A DNA stretch of 64,000 bases from Aristolochia californica (taxonomy: Eukaryota; Streptophyta; Magnoliopsida; Piperales; Aristolochiaceae): positions 16,725,227-16,789,226 of the forward strand of contig JARWKL010000012.1 in NCBI GenBank assembly GCA_029961685.1. Reading direction: 5' to 3'. The notes under the pieces were generated by a model. That model was given only the letters and a program-made list of their open reading frames with translations. It was not told the origin of the DNA and made no database searches. Within the stretch, counting starts at the first letter, position 1. Every line of letters starts with the position of its first letter. Below, one piece after another: positions 21,560 through 32,604 of this stretch. A program made the translations under genes and the position numbers.

Positions 21560-21887
21560 TTGTGGGCCTGAACGACCAAAAGCTCACACAATTAGAGTTA
21601 TTGAAGGATTTGAGATAGTGATGTTTCAATCCAAATTTGGAGCATGGCTTCAAACTACTAAGGTAACCGTCTCTGAAGATAGTAGGGGCAAAGTTGCAGC
21701 ACTTCTAAAACATCAAGGAGTCGATGTCAAAGGCCTCCTAAAAGCTGCTCCACCAAAAGGAAAACCTCAACCATATATTGATTGCACTGGCAACTTTCAG
21801 GTCTGGCAAGTGAATGGCAAAGAACAACTTGGAGGATCCACATTTGCTGCTGTTGAGAATTCAAAGAGCAGCTGCTTCTCATACTAG
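21560..21887 (+). pseudogene. Villin-4-like gene fragment
   Basis: An open frame of about 110 codons matches the region between the third and fourth gelsolin-like repeats of plant villins, actin-bundling and severing proteins. Landmarks are RVIEGFEIVMFQSKF, KVTVSED, GKVAALLKHQGVDVKGLLKA and PQPYIDCTGNFQVW. The match is lost at about 21825 and the frame ends in a stop at 21885-21887. Full villins are about 900 to 970 residues, so this is a small fragment. It lies 165 bp after the L18 fragment in the same orientation. Separate origins or joint capture are both possible. Confidence 0.8.
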
Positions 21888-21966
21888 TTGTGAACAGGCA
21901 TGTGACAGATGTGCAGAAACTAATAGAAGCATGGGGGTCTCCGAATGACAACGATTCTCAATCAAA

Positions 21967-21986
21967 GGGTGGAGAGATTTAATACC
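21967..21986 (+). repeat. Left target-site duplication of the LINE
   Basis: This 20-base segment, beginning gggtggagagattt, reappears with three transitions at 25152-25171, immediately after the LINE A-tail. Confidence 0.8.
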
Positions 21987-24900
21987 TGGGGTAGAGCTGA
22001 ATGATCTCTTCCGATAAAGCTCAAACTCCTTAAAAAGAAACTCAAGGATTGGTCCTTTTGTCGTCGCAGATCTTTGGGTGCTGAAAAATCCTCTCCTCAC
22101 TCGCATTGCCGACTTAGACTTGTTAGAAGAGCAAAGGTATTTATCTCAATCTGAATTTTCCATCCGCCTGTCTCTCCAAAATGAGTTGCAAATTATTCTG
22201 AATGTGGAAAGAATCAAGTGGAAGCAAAGAGCCTATTTTAAATGGCTAACTGATGGAGATACAAATACAAAAATTTTTCCACTCCCTTGCCTCGACGAGG
22301 AGATCCAACCGAATTACCTCCTTATGCATCAATAACGAGGTAACGTCGGATAGGATCCCAATTACTAATGAGTTGCTCAGTTTTTAAACAGATTTATACA
22401 CTAATGGGTACCTTAATCAGCCCAAAATCTAGCAGCTTCAACTTGGTCGTCTTCCCCGCACTGCTTCTTCTCTTCTTGAAGTTCCATTCTCCCAAAAGGC
22501 AATCGAAAAAGCAGTTTTGGGAATGGCTAGCGATCAAGCCCCGGGTCCTGATGGGTTCAATGGAGATTTTTACCGTCGTGCTTGGCCTATCATAAAGGAG
22601 GATATCTATCAGATGGTCGAGGTATTTTTTGAAAGGGGCATCTCCTTTCGGAGCATGGGTGCCTCTTTCATCTCTCTGGTTCCCAAGAAAAGAAGTGTCG
22701 AAATCCACAGTGACTTTCGACCTAGCAGCCTAGTCTCGATCTCGTACAAGATCATTGCCAGGCTCCTCGCTAATAGGTTCAAGACGGTCCTCCCTCTAGT
22801 AATCGAACATGGTCAGAGCGCATTCCTGAAAGGTAGAAACATATTGGATTCCACTATGGCGGCTCATGAGCTGTTTGATCATTTTACCAGCTCGAAGAAA
22901 TCAATTTTTGCTTTGAAGTTGGATTTAGAAAAAACTTTTGATCGGGTAAACTGGATTCTTTTGGACGATCTCATGTACTGAATGGGTTTTGGAGATCGTT
23001 GGAGATACTGGATCAAGAGTTGCCTGTCTTCCGCATCATATTCTCTCATCCTAAATGGAACAACTTGCGGATGCTTCAAAGGCTCAAGGGGGCTGAGATA
23101 GGGAGACCCTCTCTCCATGCTTTTATTTGACATTGTATCAGAATTCCTATTTGCTATATTCTATTCAGCTAAAGAATGTGGATGGCTCAACCCAACTAGC
23201 ACCTCTTCGGCTTTTGATATCCCTATCCTTCAATATGCGGTCGATACTTTGATCTTCAGAGAAGGAACAATGGACAACATTAGAAGAATTAAGGCAATTC
23301 CCGGACTCTTCAAGATTTGCTCAGGTTAGAAGATTAATTGGGGGAAGACGTCCTTGATAGAGAAGGAACAATGGACAACATTAGAAGAATTAAGGCAATT
23401 CCCGGACTCTTCAAGATTTGCTCAGGTTAGAAGATTAATTGGGGGAAGACGTCCTTGATTGGATACAATATCAACCCGAGCTCCCTTTCAGAAATGGCGG
23501 AAGTCCTCGGCTGTTCTATCTCATCCACCCCCTGCACGTATCTTAGACTTCCCCTATTTTTGGGCTGTATTTGCAAAGACCTCTGGTCCCCAGTTATTGA
23601 AAAAATGAAGTTGCGCCTTGCCACCTGGAAGGGTCGACTACTCAGCAAGTCAGGAAGGCTCACCCTTCTAAAATCATGTATTGCAGGAATTCCAAACTAC
23701 TATTTATCTTTTATGCTGTGCCTTGCCTCGGTTTGTCGGCAGTTGGATAGATGAAGAAGCGCTTTCTATGGAGGGGATCCAACTCTGAGTTCAAGTACCA
23801 TCTGGTTAGTTGGGAGGTCTGCCTTCCAAAATCTTTTGGTGGCCTCAGAATCCGTCTCACAAGAGATATGAATCGTGCCCTACTCCTTAAACGGATTTGG
23901 AGATTTAATTCGTCCATCCCAAACCATTGGAAAGATATGGTGCAAGCAAAGTTCGGCATCTCCTCGAACTTGTGGATTGAGGGGGGAAACAGAAGGCGTT
24001 TATCCCCTATCTGGAGGTCTTTCTATCTCCTTATCCCGATTTTCTCTTTGTCAATCTAGTTTATGTGGGTAATGGCCAGTCGATTAAATTTTGGGAAGAT
24101 TGGTAGTTAGGAGAGATGCCTCTTCAGAACTCTTTTCCGAACCTCTTCCAAATTTCCAAACTGAGAAGGAGCTCAGTTGTTGAAGTTGCCAGTAATGGGG
24201 GATGGAACATTCACCCTCGACGGGGTCTATCAGACTTAGAAGCTTTGGAAGCAAGTTAGTCGACAAGGATTCAAGCTAGTAGAGCTGATAAATTAATCTG
24301 GTGGCCAGATAAGAGTGACTCTTTTTCGGTGTCCTCCGCCTATATTGCTATTCGTGGATGGCTCTCTCACAACTCTAGACATGCGGTGGAGTTCACTAGG
24401 AGCCTTAGCCTCCGTCCCCGGTCTTGGGAGAATAATGATTTCGGCTTGCTCGACTTTCATTCCTTGGGGCTTTGGCTCGAGCGCAATCAAAAGAGATTCA
24501 ATGCCAAGTTCAATTCCCAAGAAAGAATCATTGAAACCATCTCAAGTACTATTACTACATGGCTTCACTCTCAGAAAGCTTTCTCCCCCTTGGGATCTTC
24601 CATCAGGAACAATTGGGGTTGTCTTGCCTAGCTCCATACAAATTCTAAATCCTTGGTTGTCTCCGAGTGGATCCCACCGCTTGCTGGAGCCCTAAAATTA
24701 AACTTTGATGGCTCCTCCCTCGGCAACCCTAGTCTAGCTAGCTTTAGTGGAGTGGTTTGAGATTCTTTTGGGAACCAGACCGTCTCTTTCGCTGGTCTTC
24801 TCAGTATTGTGGATTCTATGATGGCTGAGTTTCACGGTCTTCTTAATGGGCTCCGTGTTTTCCGCGATCACTGTGCTGGGCCCATTCACATCGAGTGAGA

Positions 24901-25151
24901 CTCTAAGGTGGTGATTTGCTGGTGCGAACATTCCTTAGTGCCCCAGTGGCGTCATTGGGACACCTTTTTTGAAATTATAGAAATTGTTAGTTTGTTTGAT
25001 TGTTTTTTGTCTCACATCCCGAGATCAGCAAATTCTGTGGCCAATAGTTTGGCCAAGTAGGGAGTGTCCTTGCAATCTCTTGTTGTTAGGGGTTAACTAT
25101 TCATTTTTTCTCTGTTTCTTTTAATAAAATCATCCTTCATAAAAAAAAAAA
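21987..25151 (+). mobile_element. 5'-truncated LINE with A-tail
   Basis: The element starts within ORF2 between endonuclease and reverse transcriptase. An NVERIKWKQRAYFKWLTDGD segment lies near 22200-22260. The RT is open at 22517-22981 with MASDQAPGPDGF, a DFRPSSLVSISYKIIARLL segment and GQSAFLKGRNILD. The usual F/YADD catalytic box reads YAVD at 23234-23245. A 101-bp tandem duplication follows. A WEVCLPKSFGGLRI segment lies near 23805-23850. The RNase H region at about 24690-25060 includes HIPRSANSVANSLAK. AATAAAA precedes the A-tail at 25140-25151. A 20-bp target duplication flanks it. Stops and frameshifts show it is dead. Confidence 0.85.
23259..23460 (+). repeat. 101-bp tandem duplication in the LINE RT
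   Basis: The segment starting gagaaggaacaatggacaac is present twice in a row, almost without difference. As 101 is not a multiple of three, the duplication shifts the frame. Its near identity indicates it is much younger than the surrounding decay. Confidence 0.9.
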
Positions 25152-25171
25152 GGGCGGAGAGATTTGATGCC
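25152..25171 (+). repeat. Right target-site duplication of the LINE
   Basis: gggcggagagatttgatgcc matches 21967-21986 at 17 of 20 positions. Confidence 0.8.
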
Positions 25172-27230
25172 AGCGACAGAGACGTGTTGTGAAGCTCTAA
25201 AACTCTGGAGAAGAGTACCTGTAGACACCGGCCTGTGAAGGGGTGGAGATAATCCAGCATCTCCTCTCACAAACAAAAGAAACCTTCAAATAACAGAAAT
25301 GCACGTGCCAGAAGAAATGCATCCGGCATCTCCTCTTTTCTGGCATCAGAAGAGGAAGGTTCGGTTGATGGAATGAGAAGAAGGGCAAGAGGCCGCCTCT
25401 CTTCTTCAACAGTTCTTGATAAGAACTCATGATCTCTGTACTGAGCATGCACTATTTGAAGTCCCATTTGGAGTCAGATATTGGTTGGATTCAGAGTTAG
25501 AATTGGAGGCAGCTTCTGTTGAATACCACCTAGAAGATCGCTAAGAAATCCTCTGGTAAATGCTTCCATTGTGTCGCTGGTTGAAGGATCGTCTCCGGAA
25601 CCAGAAGTTTGTCTTCGTCTTCCTTACTCGTGTCTACTGCATTAAATTTGAAAGAATGTTTTAGTAATTATCTTTCTTTGATATGATTCCTGGGTTTCTC
25701 TGTCCTTGGTAGGATTCTCAATTGACATAATTTCACTTAATTTTGGCAGGAATAGCATTCACGCAATCTCCCAAGCTGGTTCCTGTTGTTTTGATTCAGT
25801 CCTGGGATTGGAAGCCTGAACCATCCCATGTCATTCATTAAAAAAAGAAAAAAAATTATGTTTTCTTTGAAGTAGCTAATTTGATGAACCGGGGAATTGG
25901 GAGGAGTCGTTTTCTGATTGGGGAGGACCTTATTATATATGCTTTCTATAGTGATATGAGATTGGCGAGCTGCTGTTTTATAATTTACAGACCAGGTTGA
26001 GTTAGATGTTGTATCTTATACTTTTTTATTTGGTTAAAATAATTTTCTCTGTTTATAATATATGAAGACAGTAAAAAACCATATATAGGTATAAAAGACT
26101 TTTATGTTATGGATGGGGAAATATGGAGAGCAAAGGCTTTGTACATCACAGGATTGAAGGTTATAGTGAACATTATGACAGTCGACTCGTTTAAGACATA
26201 AAAAAACCAATCAAAAGGCCATATTAAGAGTCAACCGGACTTACAAATAATGTATCATACAAAGAGCTAGTTTTCGTAGTCAACCTATGGTCAACAAAAA
26301 CTATTCAAACTACAAAATGAAGCTTTACTTTAAAGTTGAGTTTTTTCTTTTAGAAATAGGAAATATAAATATTTACGTTGGAAGATATGATGTAACGAGG
26401 GTGACACTGATGTAATTAGTTTATGTTTTATGTCTCTTATTCACTCTTATTAGGGTGAAAATTATTCTTGTAATATTAATACTTTTGATATTTATAAATA
26501 CAACTAAAGGGGAGGGTATGAAGTCTATTACCTTATTCTTCCTTATTTCTTCTCCAAATTCGTCACTCTTTTGTTTTTTTTTTTTTTTTCTAAAACTTTA
26601 TCTCTTCAACTCTTCTTCTTCTTCTTCTCACCCCTTGATCCTTTTTTACTGTGATTATACATTATGGAATCCTAAGTTTTAACATGAAGAAAAAACATGA
26701 ATAGGTAAAGAAGACTAAAAGATAAACGAGAAACTAAATTTCATATACATATAAATGGTTAGACATAGTAAATTCGGGTTCATATATTTTATACATAACC
26801 CACATAACAATTATATACGAAATTGGCTACCAAATGTGACGTAAATGGTGGAACAAAAAAGAAGCCTTTCCTTTGGCTATATAAAAAGCAAATGAAGATC
26901 CAATGCATTACTCAAGTGTTATACATCGATTTTAGTATTTATCGTTAACTTTGACACTTTCATTATAACTTTTTCAGCGATTGATGTAATCAATCACTTT
27001 TTTTGGTTTCTTCTACTTTGTATTAATAAACTCAACCAATAGAAGAATATACACGTAAAGTGCTAATAAATTTTAATTATATTCTTAATTATAAAGTATA
27101 ATTACATGAAATGTAGAGGTAAGGCATCTAATTAGATTGATCTATGAGACTTTCCTAAAAAATGGAAGCAAAACGTTCCATTTCAACGTGTGGGTCCACA
27201 AACCAATATGGATCCCCCAATGACTGGGGC
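25172..27230. other. Unassigned flank after the LINE, then AT-rich DNA
   Basis: 25172-25640 is GC-richer and, on the minus strand, contains open stretches (for example about 25267-25465, including RDHEFLSRTVEEERRPLALL) that I cannot assign. It may be another captured gene fragment. From 25850 the sequence is AT-rich without coding. 26455-26684 resembles an LTR end: pyrimidine-rich, then GATTATACATTATGGAATCC. A related copy lies at about 32815-32937. Confidence 0.4.
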
Positions 27231-27780
27231 TAGGGGTGGCATCGAGTAAAGCCAAGCTCGTACCTATGTAAGTTTGAGTTTGGCATAGAGCCTTAAATTG
27301 CACTAGAGCACGAATTTGAGCTCAAAAATTGTAAACGAGTTGAAGTTTGAGCTCGAGCTAGGTTCGAGCTCAACGTATATTTAAAATTATAAAAATAAAT
27401 AAAAAATATGGTGATGAGCTTAGTACTATTGAAATGTAAACTATCAAAGAGGAGTTCAAGACTTTGCAATGGAATATACTAATGTACAATAACTAGTTTA
27501 ATAAATATAATAGAAAGAACAAATACTTTCATCAATAGTGTTTATTCCAATTCCATTGGTAAGTAACAAAATTAGATGTTGAGGGACCCAAAAGAGTTAA
27601 ACGACCGATCGTCTTTGAGGTTTGATGTAAATAAGAATAATTATCAACCAACTAAAGGGGAATTGATGTGAACAATTAGAGTAAATAGTATTTTCATAAA
27701 AAAAAACTATATTAACGAGTCAGCTCACGAGCTTAAAAATTCAAAAGTTTGACATGTTAGACTTAACTAGCCTTATTTCA
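27231..27780. mobile_element. Decayed hAT-like element end
   Basis: TAGGGGTGGCATCGAGTAAA begins a stretch with GAGCTCGAGC-type motifs, like the intact element starting at 29441. A CACGAGCTT segment near 27725 may belong to its other side. No matching CCACCCCTA end or target duplication was found, so it is probably truncated. Confidence 0.5.
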
Positions 27781-27835
27781 AGTTTGAATTCTAGTCGATT
27801 TCAAATAAAAATTGAAGTTACCTGTTCAAAGTCAA

Positions 27836-29315
27836 GGGGGGATTAGTCAACTTAAATTCTGAGATGATCTTCAACCGCATGACACCCTTCAACAATTGAA
27901 GTCATTAGTGGAGCGCAAATGACATTTCATCAGGATGCGAGGGATGAAGCAGTCCTTCATCTACACGGTTTAAAATCCTTCATCTCAAAGAAGGCCATAT
28001 TTGATCTTCTTTGAGATGAAGGACGCGCAACGCTTCCTTTTCCCCTCTCTCGCGTGTCCTCATTTTTCTTTTTTTCTTCCTCTTTCCCGCACTCTGTCTC
28101 GGAAACTCTCCAAACGGCGAAGCCCCAACTGACTGCGATTCGCCACCAGAGAAGCAGGAGACTCCGTCGACGAAATTTCCGCAAGGGTTCTCTATTCCGG
28201 GGGGCTGAGAAACAGAGCTTAATAGGTTTTCGAGAGTCCTCTGTCTCGGAAACTCTCCACGCGGCGAAGCCCCAACGAGCTGCGATTCGCCACTGGAGAA
28301 GCAGGAGACTCCGTCGGTGACATTTCCGCTCAACCTCCGTCTCGGCAGCACAACAGCAAACGACCCATTGGCAAAATTTTCGCCGAAGGAGGAAGAAGGC
28401 TTCTGATTACAATTTTCCTAAGTTAGGAAAATTTAATCAGCGTAGTACGCTGAGTCGTGTGCCAGACCGGGCTTACTGAACTGAGTCAACCCAGGCCAAC
28501 TCAGACCGGGCCAACTAAAAAATAAAATAAAATAAAAATAAAAATAAGCTCCAGTTTTGGGCATCCAGAGGGTGGACATAGCTATCGCGGATGCTACTTG
28601 GGCACAGGTGGAGACGTTGGCATACAGACCCTACTTTCGAGCTTGAGGACAAGCCGTATTGATTTGCTCTGTAAATTCGGTTGGAGCTTAATTAGCTGCC
28701 TGGATTGATTTTTTCTATTCGTCGTGATCTCTGGTTTTTGGGCGCCGTGGGAAGGAGACACTGTTGGAAAATTTGATTTTCCTAAGTTAGGAAAAAATTA
28801 ATGTGGCATCGGTTTAGCGTCTGACGCAACCCAACAACCCAACACTATATCAATTTTATTATTATATTAAATTTCATATTTAAGTCTTTGGTAAATAAAA
28901 TAATTAAAGTATGTATTTGATTAATTAATTAATTTTAATTTTGTAAAAATATATTATTAATTAATACCATGTAAAAAATTATCTTATGTTATTAATATAA
29001 TACTTTTTTATTCATTAATCATATTTATTTTTTATTTACTCTATTGTATTAATGATTTAATAGTGATAATTAAAATATTGTTAACTCAAACACTTGGTTT
29101 AATTAACTTATTTTTATAATTAATAAAATCAATGGTTTTAAATTTCAAATATGCAGATGAAGATGAACTTGTCTACACTAATACCCTATTTCGAAGATTT
29201 CGAACATGAACTTGTCTACACTAACACCCATTTGGAAGATGATCATATAGATGCATTAGATGAAGATGAAGATGAAGATGAAGATGACGATCAAATTTTC
29301 AGTTTGTTGACTAAT
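27836..29315. mobile_element. G/C-tipped inverted-repeat DNA transposon, copy 1
   Basis: The left end GGGGGGATTAGTCAACTTAA is complemented at the right by GTTGACTAAT, where the C-run has decayed. It shares three features with the copy at 49000-50396: the subterminal TTCAACCGCAT and CATTAGTGGAG segments, a TTTTCCTAAGTTAGGAAAA palindrome (twice here), and a long AT-rich right half. The core at 28020-28400 is GC-rich with a duplicated CGGAAACTCTCCA...GGCGAAGCCCCAAC unit and differs from the core of copy 2. No transposase is visible. Confidence 0.7.
29257..29288 (+). repeat. (GATGAA)n microsatellite
   Basis: Repeated GATGAA units lie within the right half of the inverted-repeat transposon. Confidence 0.8.
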
Positions 29316-30079
29316 AAGTACTAATGGTTTATGTAGGCCTGGGTTAGACTTGATTCTCCTTTGGCATCCACTGGCCCGGGTCTGAACCGGGTTAGATCTT
29401 CTTCACGTCCTCTGTCCATTTCTGCTTCAGCTCTTCCAGGTAGGGGTGGCATCGAGCCGAGCCGAGCCCGAACCTGCTTATGTTCGAGTCGAGCTTGATT
29501 TAAATATTTCGAGTCGAGCTTTGAGCCGAGCCTTGTCTCGAGCCTAAAATTGTTATCGAGCTTGAGCCCAACGAGTTCAAGCCGAGCTTCGAGCCGAGCT
29601 CGAGCCTCAACATACATTTAAAAATTTTCAAAAAATATATATCGAATAAAATGTATATAAAATTATGCATACATTTTATATAAAATTGGGCATGACCTCT
29701 ACATAAAATTGGGCATAACTTATATATACTGTGTATAAGATTGGGCATAACCTCTACTTAAAATTGAGCATAATCTATATATATAATACTTGTATAAAAT
29801 TCGGCATGACCTCTACTTAAAATTGGGCATAATCAATATACATAATACCTGCATAAATACTCCATAAACACTCCATAAAATTGTCTATACATTCCATAAA
29901 CACTTTATGAAATTGTTTATACACTCCATAAAATAATCTAAACACTCCATACACTGCATAACATTATAAATAAACTCCATACAATAATCAAACACAACAA
30001 AATTAAATAAAATATCACTATCAATTTACAATCACCCAAATAAAAACTATAAATCCTTTAAATAAAATCCTATTACTAT

Positions 30080-30560
30080 TACAGACTTACTAGAAAATTA
30101 CAAGAAATATTTTAAATTTTTCTTAAGAAAGTTAAACGGACCTCTTATTGCCTTTTCTAAGGAAATAAATAAAAATTAATAATTAATCTAATATATTATT
30201 ATACTTATCGATAAATTTTTAATCACATAAAATGTCAAACACAAAATTACTATGAAAATTGCCTCATACTCAAAGTATTATATCATCAACTGTCAAATAC
30301 TTATTCAAAATTTTTCTATATGGTTTTCTAAGCCATCTTGGCAAGAAAATCTTACTTGAAAAATTATATGATTTTTTAAAAGGAATTTATAATTAGAAAA
30401 TATTTTGAAAAAATACGAGGCACCAATGGTCCCTATATTTCTATTAAAAATGTTTTTTTAACATTTATTGAAAAAACCACTAATAGTCTCTGGAAACGTA
30501 TTTCTACTAAAATATCTTTTCAATTTATTTAAGAGCCATGAGGAAGGGACAAAGAGTTTT
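30080..30560 (+). repeat. AT-rich dispersed repeat, copy within the hAT-like element
   Basis: Collinear with 930-1500, including TTAAATAAAATC, GGAAATAAATAAAAATTAATAA and CCATCTTGGCAAGAAAATCTT. Confidence 0.7.
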
Positions 30561-30779
30561 TTTTTTTCCTTGTTTATGATCTCGCACGTAGGGGTGGCTT
30601 TGAATAAATTATATATAAAATTATGCATACATTTTTAAAAAATATAATGATAGGGGAGGTTCAGGATTGAATTTCAATAATGGATTAAAATGCACCAATA
30701 TTAATATTTTTTACTTCAATTGTTGTCTAGCTTGTTTTGTAATTTTTGAATTTGGCCATAATTTATTATGGCCTCCTTA

Positions 30780-31280
30780 GTGCCCCTAGATAAAAATTTA
30801 TATTCTAGGAAAAACTAAAAATATTTTTCCTATGATACATATTCCCAAAAAAACCTTTAAATAAAATCTTATTACTATTAGTGACTTATTAGAAAATTAC
30901 AGGAAATATTTTAAAATTTTCTTAGGAAAGTTAAATGGACCTTTTATTGTCTCTTCTAGGGAAATAAATAAAAATTAATAATCAATCTAATATATTATTA
31001 TACTTATCGATAAATTTTTAATTAAATAAAATATCAAACACAAAATTACAATGAAAATTGTTTCATGCTAAAAGTATTTCAGCATCAACTGTTAAATACT
31101 TATTCAAAAATTTTCTATACATTTTTCTACCCCATCTTGGTACGAAAAATTTTACTTTGAAAATTATATGATTTTTAATAAAAAATTTTAATTAGAAAAG
31201 TGTTTAAAAAAACATGAGACACTAATAGTTTATAGAAAATTATTTCTATAAAATTTATTTTTAATTTTTTTCTCGAGGCA
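30780..31280 (+). repeat. AT-rich dispersed repeat, second copy within the hAT-like element
   Basis: Directly repeats 30080-30560 with point differences, for example GGGAAATAAATAAAAATTAA and a changed CATCTTGGTACGAAAAATTTT. Confidence 0.7.
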
Positions 31281-32604
31281 AAAGTTTTTATTTTATTTTA
31301 TTATCTCGCACATGCGAGATCATCTTCTCTCGAGGAAGGGGGAGATTATTTCTCCCCTGTTTTGGTTTTCCGCTGAGACGAAGCGCAGGGAAGGGGCTTA
31401 CGGCGCCGGGGAGGATTTATCGTTGGAGATGACGGCCACGACGGAGTCGGCGGCGACGGAAACAGAGGCGATGACGAGGAGAGGAAGAAATCGAACGGAT
31501 GGCCACAGAGGCGGCCGACGAGCAGCTGCGACGGCGGTATAGACGCCGGCCAACAGCTACGACGGCGGTAGAGGCGGCGACAACAACCGATGGGAGGGGT
31601 CGGCGGTGACGAGGGGGGAGGAAAATTTTTTCCCCTCCTTGCTCCCGCTCCCCCGCTCGCTCGCGATCCCGTTTGATTTATGCCGATCCGACTCATTTCG
31701 AGCCGGTTCGCGAGCCGACGAACCGAACCTAGCTTCGGTCGAGCTCGGCTCGTTAAGGTAAACGAGCCGATTTCGGTGCTCGAGCTCGATAAATGACGAA
31801 TCGAACCGAGCCGATACCGAGCCGAACCGAACCGGCTCGCGAACCGGCTCGGTTCGAAGCCACCCCTACTTCCAGGTCTCCAACGATGGCACGTTCGTAC
31901 AGCGGGAGGTTCTGTGCTACGGAAACGTCGATACCGCCGGCCTTACAGATGGAAGACCAGGTTCTCAAGAAATTGGTGGGGCTGCACCCGTCGGCCACCA
32001 CGTGGTGTAGGGTGTTCCGATGCAAACACCAGTGAGGGAAAGACGGTCTCCTGTATCGCTAACAAAGGCTTTTGCTGCTTCATCACCTGTTCGTCCGGCG
32101 AGAGGGACAGGAGTTCTGGCGCAAACGGGTTTAAATCTACGACACCTTTTAGATGGTTGCCGACAAGATGATGGAAATCAGCTTGAGACTCGGTGAGGGT
32201 TTCCCCATCCGAATAACGGATAACGTGGCCATCAGCGTCTTTCTTCGTCACGGGAATTAATCGGCCAGCGACTGGGTAGAAGAGGGTGAAAGCGACAGAA
32301 AGGTAGCGCCGGAACGTGAAGTGCGTGTTACGGAAGTATTGGGTGGTGCCATTGAATATAGTATTGATATACTTAATTGATGTTAATGTTGAGAGCGTGA
32401 AGTTAGGTTTGGAAGACACGGAGAAGACAAATTTGGATACGAGTAGAAATCTCCCTCACAAATGTGGTGAAAAACAAAAAAGTGATTTGCAGAATTAGGG
32501 CAATTGGTGAGTTCCCTCAATCACCCTCTCATGGTGATTCTGCAGCTGTAATTTGGGAAACTTACAAAGAGAAGATATAACCGTTCAAGGATAATTACAT
32601 AAAT

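Larger units (their letters stand above)
29441..31868. mobile_element. hAT-like DNA transposon with perfect 8-bp target duplication
   Basis: The ends are TAGGGGTGGCATCGAGCC and, complemented, TAGGGGTGGCTTCGAACC. CTTCCAGG occurs on both sides at 29433-29440 and 31869-31876, as expected for hAT. Both terminal 150-200 bases are rich in CGAG/GAGC motifs that can pair. No transposase is seen; the element is 2428 bp. Inside are two copies of the AT-rich repeat (about 30080-30560 and 30780-31280), an internal TAGGGGTGGC at 30588, and a GC-rich block at 31310-31660. The element is probably non-autonomous and composite. Confidence 0.85.
29373..32560 (-). pseudogene. BAHD acyltransferase pseudogene, split by a hAT-like element
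   Basis: BAHD enzymes transfer acyl groups from CoA thioesters to plant metabolites. The minus-strand reading resembles the phenolic-glucoside/anthocyanin malonyltransferase group: a LFYPVAGRL segment, ADFHHLVGNHLKGVVDLNP, and the catalytic HXXXDG as HHVVADG at 31987-32007. A NLPLYERAIVGDLE segment follows. The hAT-like element sits at 29441-31868. On its far side the frame resumes as ELKQKWTEDVKKI and hits TAA near 29380. Frameshifts lie near 32010-32045 and in the N-terminal part. The DFGWG-containing C-terminal half is missing. It lies tail-to-start behind the membrane-protein gene but is unrelated to it. Confidence 0.85.

Noticed and set aside
31312..31696. Overlapping open frames on both strands in the hAT-like element
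   Set aside because: Low-complexity GC-rich sequence; no transposase motif such as a BED finger or hAT dimerisation region.
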